From contig CANNZV010000514.1 of NCBI GenBank assembly GCA_947561585.1, positions 186,001 through 250,000 of the forward strand: a DNA stretch of 64,000 bases, in the 5' to 3' direction. The notes below the pieces were generated by a model. That model searched no databases, was not told the origin of the DNA, and was given only the letters and a program-made list of their open reading frames with translations. The translations under genes and the position numbers were made by a program. Positions 59,701-64,000 of this stretch are shown here, in pieces. This DNA comes from Caprella mutica. Lineage: Eukaryota; Arthropoda; Malacostraca; Amphipoda; Caprellidae. Numbering within the stretch: the stretch's first letter is position 1; every line of letters begins with the position of its first letter.

Positions 59701-61492
59701 ACGCATTTAGTTAACATTTAAAGTATGGTAATTTGTAAGTAAAAAAATGAGCATACGATACTTGGTTCATTACCCATATTTACACTGTAAATACAATTTT
59801 TTTGTAAAATATTAAGTTATAAACAAAATGAGAGATTAGTTACGAAAAAAAGAATAGGTCTAACATCAAGTATAGACTCCGAAGAAACAGCGCATCTCAT
59901 CTGCAAAGAACGGAAGCGAAGTGCAATTAAAAAACACAATCACGGAGATCAAAATTCAGGGCCGTGAAAGATCGGAGCGATAGATCTTGTTGGTAAATAA
60001 ATTTCGACAGTGAGTGTATAGAAAGTATGTGAACCGTGTGCAATGCCTGTAATTGATATGGAATGAGGGGATGCAAGGCACTATCAAGACGGATGGCATG
60101 CTCTCCACCTAACATTATTATACCATTTGCTGTGTCAAACAAAGGAAAACAGAACTCTAATTTTACAGTTAATGCCATTGGAAATATATGTTACAATCAC
60201 ATTAGTTAGTATTTAAGTCACGTCTATACGAAAACTTTACATATAATTAAAAGCATTTTTAATCATAATAAATTATATATAATGAAGAAACATTTCCTTT
60301 TCACTTGATTATAAAAACAAAAGGATTTAATTTTTTTTAATTTCTAGCTAACTACTATTAAAATAATAAATAATTTCTCTTTAATAGTTATTAGCATAGA
60401 GAAAAAATCTGTAGTTTTAATACTATCCATTTTGGTGTTAATTTACCACCATAACCTTCATTAATTTGCTCATCATGGGAAATGTGAGAGGTCACTCCCA
60501 TGATTTAATTAGCAGTCATTGGACAGCAGGTAAGGGTGAGAATGTAGTGAAAAGAGGGGGAAAATGACACTAAGGGATAGCAGAAAATGATAAGGACCTG
60601 AGGAAGACCAAATAACTACCATTGAGAATATCATTGAATTAAATTAATAGTCAATGGTAACAGAGTAATGGCAGGTTCAATATTAAATTATAATATTTTT
60701 AAATAATTACCAATCTGAACATATAAAACTTCGTACATATTATTACCCTAATTATTATTGAATGGAGAAAACTTATAAAACACGCTAAAAAGAAAAGTTA
60801 TTTATAACTCTGATTTAATACATCTATTTAACCACTAAAACAACAAATAATAAAAATCATCATGCCAAATATCCATAAATTTAGACTAAAGGTTTGAAAT
60901 GATAAAACTAAAAGCATGGAAATGGCATTACAACTATACTCGGTCAAATTAAATCTTATACGCTATGAATAATAGTTACCATAACACAATAATTTGCAGT
61001 GGAGGGTAACATCTCAATTAACGGACACTAGCAGTACTCGAAAAGTGTTTGCTAACATAAGGCATGAACCAACCTATCTCCAGAAATATCTGACTGACCC
61101 AAGTAAGACCCACTTTCCGAACACTACAAGTAATAAAAAGTGCCTGAGCACTGTAGCATTAGCCTGTATAATAGATTCTATCCATACCTTCGAAGATTAT
61201 GGAAGGTTATATCTTAGGAGGCATTTATTTATTCATCATCTTGTTTAGTTTTTTAACTGTGTATTTAGTAAATAGTTTCCATACTCACCTCCTGTATGTG
61301 TAGCATGAGGGCAGTCTGAGTGGTGAGGTCTAGTTTGGTGGTGATGGCAGTCACCACCTGCTCCTTGTGGTGACCCTGGACTGCACACCCTAGCAACAGG
61401 AGGAGCAGCTTCTGCAGCTCCTCTACTGCAGGGGACTTGGAGAGGAGCACCAGGTCTGGCAGGGAGGAGAGCACCAGCTGGGAGGAGCTTGT
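32480..61492 (-). CDS. Girdin/Daple (CCDC88) homologue, 5'-truncated by the window
   Basis: A CCDC88 protein: Hook domain, long coiled coil, disordered C-terminus; the family links microtubules, actin and membranes and modulates G-protein and Wnt/Dishevelled signalling. Exons in coding order: 61289-61492, 53765-53905, 52824-52987, 44298-44379, 43859-44037, 43497-43623, 43011-43182, 42582-42727, 42254-42406, 41817-41989, 41336-41555, 40675-40995, 39967-40426, 39684-39841, 39241-39489, 38239-38364, 37710-38018, 37221-37421, 36659-36897, 35056-35720, 34745-34961, 33329-33469, 32480-32711. Every junction is GT-AG with matching phase; the sum is 5,079 nt (1,692 aa plus stop). Diagnostic family motifs are [66 protein letters not shown] and [15 protein letters not shown]. 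About the first hundred residues are missing, encoded beyond 64000. An alternative junction (34758 to 33503) would insert [11 protein letters not shown]. Confidence 0.95.
33329..35720 (-). CDS. basic and Ser/Pro-rich tail exons of the Girdin/Daple-like gene
   Basis: Exon 35056-35720 opens with a basic patch ([15 protein letters not shown]... and RSRSRGRRE), where vertebrate proteins carry a phosphoinositide-binding segment. A long Ser/Glu-rich region follows, then six tandem copies of an SPFPSN-type unit at about 35097-35303. Exons 34745-34961 and 33329-33469 are Ser/Thr/Pro-rich and likely disordered. I did not find a recognisable G-alpha-binding (GBA) motif. The junction between the last two exons has two phase-compatible solutions; I prefer 34745 to 33469 because its donor (CAG|GTTAGT) and pyrimidine tract are better. 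Confidence 0.85.
33551..33680 (+). mobile_element. SINE-like repeat, 5' fragment
   Basis: GGCTTAACGTCTGTGTCGGA followed by ACCAAAGGCCACAT matches the starts of the copies at 54836 and 58114. The similarity fades after about 33670. It lies in the intron between the last tail exons of the Girdin-like gene. Confidence 0.6.
36659..52987 (-). CDS. coiled-coil exons of the Girdin/Daple-like gene
   Basis: Seventeen exons from 52824-52987 to 36659-36897 encode roughly 1,080 residues of heptad-rich, Leu/Glu/Gln/Lys sequence. The first begins with a Pro/Ser-rich linker ([18 protein letters not shown]) before [14 protein letters not shown]. Its splice acceptor is a run of ten C followed by AAG, an unusual pyrimidine tract and a possible sequencing trouble spot. 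An 8.4-kb intron separates this exon from 44298-44379. The segment ends [20 protein letters not shown], matching the conserved end of the vertebrate coiled coil. Confidence 0.93.
38426..38816. mobile_element. MITE, 391 bp, TAA target duplication, in a Girdin-like intron
   Basis: The left end reads AGGCCCGTTTACACGCTACG followed by ATAAATT, and the right end is its near-perfect complement. TAA flanks it at 38423-38425 and 38817-38819. Internal copies of the ATCGTAACGATT and TTATCG motifs repeat. The 3-bp duplication suggests a PIF/Harbinger-type origin. Confidence 0.8.
39032..39265. repeat. 28-bp exon-end duplication flanking a MITE
   Basis: The 28 bp at 39238-39265 (the 3' end of the exon 39241-39489 plus the first three intron bases) recur identically at 39032-39059. 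A family C MITE of about 157 bp (39060-39216) and roughly 20 bp more lie between them. The distal copy is a broken decoy of the exon end inside the intron. Confidence 0.85.
39060..39216. mobile_element. MITE family C, copy 1
   Basis: The left end reads AGGGTTGTGACAAGATGC and the right end GCATATTGTCACAGTCCT. Another copy with the same termini is at 58506-58685. The GATACCATTTCATTTCGTCT segment inside occurs in the other orientation in that copy. Confidence 0.75.
44380..52823 (-). other. 8.4-kb intron of the Girdin-like gene
   Basis: Donor GTGAGT at 52818-52823, acceptor ending at 44380. I found no internal gene. It holds short TACAGTACAC-type repeats near 45225-45300, a G-run near 45455, and the degenerate AGGTAGGTAATTA array at 45618-46000. 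The rest is unstructured AT-rich DNA. Confidence 0.7.
45618..46000 (+). repeat. degenerate minisatellite built on AGGTAGGTAATTATAATG
   Basis: Roughly eight units of variable length (about 35-50 bp) share (C)AAGGTAGGTAGGTAATTA, a TAATGTAAA block and a GAACCC-like link. Length variation shows an old, drifting array. Confidence 0.75.
53765..61492 (-). CDS. Hook-domain exons of the Girdin/Daple-like gene
   Basis: Exon 61289-61492 (68 codons, phase 0 at both ends) encodes the second half of the Hook domain, with [11 protein letters not shown] and [19 protein letters not shown], ending in HIQE. Exon 53765-53905 (47 codons) continues with [18 protein letters not shown] and [16 protein letters not shown], the end of Hook and entry to the coiled coil. 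A 7.4-kb intron separates them. In hook-family proteins this domain binds dynein light intermediate chain or microtubules (family knowledge). Confidence 0.93.
54745..55395 (+). repeat. 22-bp minisatellite interrupted by a SINE-like copy
   Basis: Units of GCCATTAGACGCTAAGAGAGAT run from about 54745 to 54835 and again from 55329 to 55395. The SINE-like insertion sits between them. CATTAGACGCTAA borders both sides, consistent with a target duplication but also with the tandem array itself. Confidence 0.8.
54836..55329 (+). mobile_element. SINE-like dispersed repeat, most complete copy
   Basis: It begins AGTAGGGTTTAACGTCTGCT and ends AGGATAGAGCCCCTGGGGG. It shares most of its length with 30261-30730 and parts with 58114-58307 and 33551-33680. 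All four are on the plus strand, and three are in Girdin-like introns (antisense to the gene). Confidence 0.75.
58114..58307 (+). mobile_element. SINE-like repeat with internal deletion
   Basis: It keeps the start (GACTTAACGTCTGCTTCGGA), the middle AGCTACTCCGTGAGTGCAG and the end AGGATAGAGCTCCTGGGG. The segment between the middle and end of the full-length copies is missing. Confidence 0.7.
58506..58685. mobile_element. MITE family C, copy 2 (180 bp)
   Basis: The termini are AGGGCTGTGACAATATGC and GCATATTGTCACAGTCCT. It has AGACGAAATGAAATGGTATC inside, the complement of the corresponding part of the 39060 copy. Confidence 0.75.
58974..59086. mobile_element. MITE family B copy
   Basis: The left end reads GACACTCACCGTTCTCAGAA followed by AGTGGG, and the right end CCAACTTTCCGAGTACTGCG followed by AGTGTC. 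It is about 113 bp with no coding content. Confidence 0.7.
61026..61132. mobile_element. MITE family B copy
   Basis: The left end reads ACTAGCAGTACTCGAAAAGT and the right end CCCACTTTCCGAACACTACA. It lies 157 bp 3' of the Hook exon's donor site, inside the intron. Confidence 0.65.
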
Positions 61493-63560
61493 CTGCGGGA
61501 GAAAGAGATAATTATTAGTATATATGGTGGGACTCTATTTATTAAATAAATATATCTAATTACGCTCAAAATGTAAAATTATAACTAAGTAATAAAAGAA
61601 GTTTCAGAGAATAATATAGAGGATTTTTTAAAGATCTACAATATTTGGAAACTGTTGCAGTTAGAACCAGGAGAAGAGATCTAATTATTCGTTAAAATGA
61701 AAGTAATTAAAGAGGTAAATGCTCTTAATTGAAATAAATAGGATCCAATTAGTAAAAATAAATAGGATTTAAATAATGAAAGTAAATAAGATTTCTTTAG
61801 TGGAAATAAAAGGAATTAACTAGTTTAAAATAAAGGATATACAATTTGTCAATATTGAAGTGATGGAGTATATATGTATAACGAGAAAGTAAACTCAAGA
61901 AATGTTAGTTCGCTAAATTATGCACCCCAAAACAGAACACTTCAAGAACAGGAGTAGCAAAATAGTAAAGTGCTACTGTAGAATAAGATCGGTAAGCTTA
62001 CGTCTGAAGTGAAACACTATTTGAAATGTTAGTTAAAAAGATAGAAACGAAAGCAACATGGGAAAAATATTTCAGTCAATAAATACAAGTAAAATCATAT
62101 TGAAATAAAGTGGTTATTGAAACATTAGTTGAAAGAAAACTATTATATAGCAGTTCTTTATAGACAAAATTATTTAGCAATCTAAAGCAGTCTTAGAAAA
62201 TAAATCATAGTGAGAGATAATTCCAAAGGACCTTGCCTGTGGCTATCACTCTCAAACAAATACATTGTTATACTTTAAAATAATAAGTTAGAAAATATAG
62301 TGTGTGATAAATAAAGACTGATGCAATTAACACTTATACAATATATATATATATATTATCACCTATATTAACTGATAATTGGAAATGACAATAAACAATC
62401 AATTTAAGAATACAAATTATCATACTTTAATAAAATTTGAAATGGAAAATCAATTTACTTCCAATTCACAAAATATCTTTTCACGACTCATCAGCACACT
62501 TGTTTCTACAAGACAATGTTTGTTTGTTTGTTTGTTACCTATCAGTACGTTATTTCCTCTAAATCCTCTACATTTCAGTTAAGATGACAACTGCCAACTA
62601 GAGCGAGAAGACCAGTCAACTGTGTATGTGACACCTCACCAGGGAGTCACTGAGCACCCATAGCAATAGCTAGCACATATTGGCGTACACTAAATACTAC
62701 ATTAGGGTGCTTACTTTCCTGTTACTTTCCTAGGCAAGGAAATTGTACTTCATTCAAGTGTGTCGGTCTACCAATGACGCATTGCTTTGAAGCAGTAGAG
62801 CTATAGTTTTTAACACTGACATAGTCATGAGGCAAATGTTACAGTGCCGTAGAAATAACGTCACTCGCACACGGTGAATATTCCATCAAATTACATGAAT
62901 ATAAACTAATTACAAGAAAATATGTTGAAGAAATTATTTTTCATTTTATTTTTCCTTCATATGATATTTTCAAATTACTGTTTCCATAGTTTTTAATATA
63001 TTTATTGGTTAATTTTTCCTCTATGTTTCTAACTCATTAGCAACACCTCAATGTATTCATTAAAAAGATGTAAATTAACAAATTTTGTTATCAGACCTCG
63101 TAGTTGGGAGTCTGTTTAGCTTCAAATTAGAAACAATTCAAGCAATGCATTATGTGACAATTAAAAAGAGAATTATTTCATAGAACATGAATTTGAAAAG
63201 AAAGAATACATACTATTTCAGTCGATAGTGTATTGTATCATCAATAATAAGGAAACATTTGTTCAAAATCATTCTAATAATCAAATATTGACTAGCAATT
63301 ACGAACCACCTCCCTAATTGTTATCAGAGTCATGATGAGGTGCATACCAATACCACAAAAACATTGGAAAGTACACTGCTGAAATAAAGATATAATATAT
63401 TTCATTCATTTATTTATTTACTTAATAAAAAACCCAGTAGGTAACATAAGAGTATTAATATTTAATTAGTCAATTGAAATAGTGGTCGAACACAAAAGAT
63501 ATTAACGGTAAAATGTTTCATATCACAATTTCCATTACCAAAGAAAACCAATACCACTCC
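61493..63560 (-). other. 5' part of the Girdin-like locus, intron
   Basis: Upstream of the Hook exon's acceptor (CTTTCTCCCGCAG). I searched the minus strand for the first half of the Hook domain and found no exon, so the upstream exons lie beyond the window. The rest is AT-rich, with a short (AT)n at 62340-62355. Confidence 0.5.
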
Positions 63561-63565
63561 TATCT

Positions 63566-64000
63566 CCCTATCATGGCATTATACTCTTATCTCCCTATCA
63601 TGGCATTATACTCCTCTCTCCCTATCATGGCATTATACTCTTATCTCCCTATCATGGCATTATACTCCTCTCTCCCTATCATGGCATTATACTCCTCTCT
63701 CCCTATCATGGCATTATACTTCTCTCTCCCTATCATGGCATTATACTCCTCTCTCTCTCTCTCTCTATCATGGCATTATACTCTTATCTCCCTATCATGG
63801 CATTATACTCCTCTCTCCCTATAATGGCATTATACTCCTCTCTCCCTATCATGGCATTATACTTCTCTCTCCCTATCATGGCATTATACTCCTCTCTCTC
63901 CCTGTCATAGCATTATACTCCTCTCTCTCTGTCATGGCATTATACTCCTATCTCTCCCTGTCATAGCATTATACTCCTCTCTCTCTATCATGGCATTATA
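63566..64000 (+). repeat. 27-bp minisatellite running off the window
   Basis: The unit is TATCATGGCATTATACTCCT plus CTCTCCC, about 16 copies, with CT-dinucleotide length changes in some units (63745-63775, 63890-63960). The array continues past 64000. A 103-codon frame across it is only the repeat read in-frame. Confidence 0.95.

Larger units (their letters stand above)
53906..61288 (-). other. 7.4-kb intron of the Girdin-like gene
   Basis: No internal gene was found. It contains the minisatellite and SINE-like copy at 54.7-55.4 kb, a deleted SINE-like copy (58114), a family C MITE (58506) and two family B MITEs (58974, 61026). Confidence 0.7.

Noticed and set aside
63513..63824. 103-codon protein of repeated SLPIMALYS units
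   Set aside because: It is the 27-bp minisatellite read in-frame; period divisible by three keeps it open by chance.

Overview
This is an AT-rich, repeat-dense stretch of eukaryotic nuclear DNA. The split genes with GT-AG introns, minus-strand AATAAA signals, Tc1/mariner, hAT and MITE-type elements, and a Girdin/Daple (CCDC88) homologue point to an animal. An arthropod, most likely an insect, fits best, but I cannot name the species. There are four protein-coding genes I would defend.

Layout: (1) 549-1892, minus strand: a leucine-rich-repeat protein of 447 aa in one coding exon, with a splice acceptor just 5' of its ATG. (2) 4727-9884, plus strand: a nine-exon zinc-dependent medium-chain dehydrogenase of 352 aa that aligns with bacterial-type L-threonine 3-dehydrogenase. 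(3) 10.4-16.4 kb: a nest of repeats, including a foldback element split by a 2.1-kb hAT-like element with a perfect 8-bp target duplication. The hAT-like element carries a 32-bp minisatellite of about 40 copies. (4) 21947-24004, plus strand: an unrecognised gene, probably two exons and 299 aa, whose intron is packed with MITEs. (5) 25.9-30.7 kb: a foldback element, a dead DD37D mariner, a second mariner-like relic and a SINE-like repeat. (6) 32480-61492, minus strand: 23 exons of a Girdin/Daple-type protein, from the second half of the Hook domain through the coiled coil to a C-terminal tail ending YGCV. The first exons lie beyond the right edge. Its 23 exon lengths sum to 5,079 nt, exactly 1,693 codons including the stop, and every junction phase I worked out agrees. 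(7) 61.5-64 kb: intron of the same gene, ending in a 27-bp tandem array that runs off the window.

The genes do not form a functional cluster. The LRR gene and the dehydrogenase are divergently oriented, 2.8 kb apart. The strongest points are the Daple-like PDZ-binding C-terminus on the Girdin homologue, the MDR-type threonine dehydrogenase in an animal genome, the unknown gene whose unspliced form would end in MITE-derived residues, and the layered transposon nest at 10-16 kb. I found no tRNA, rRNA or CRISPR.
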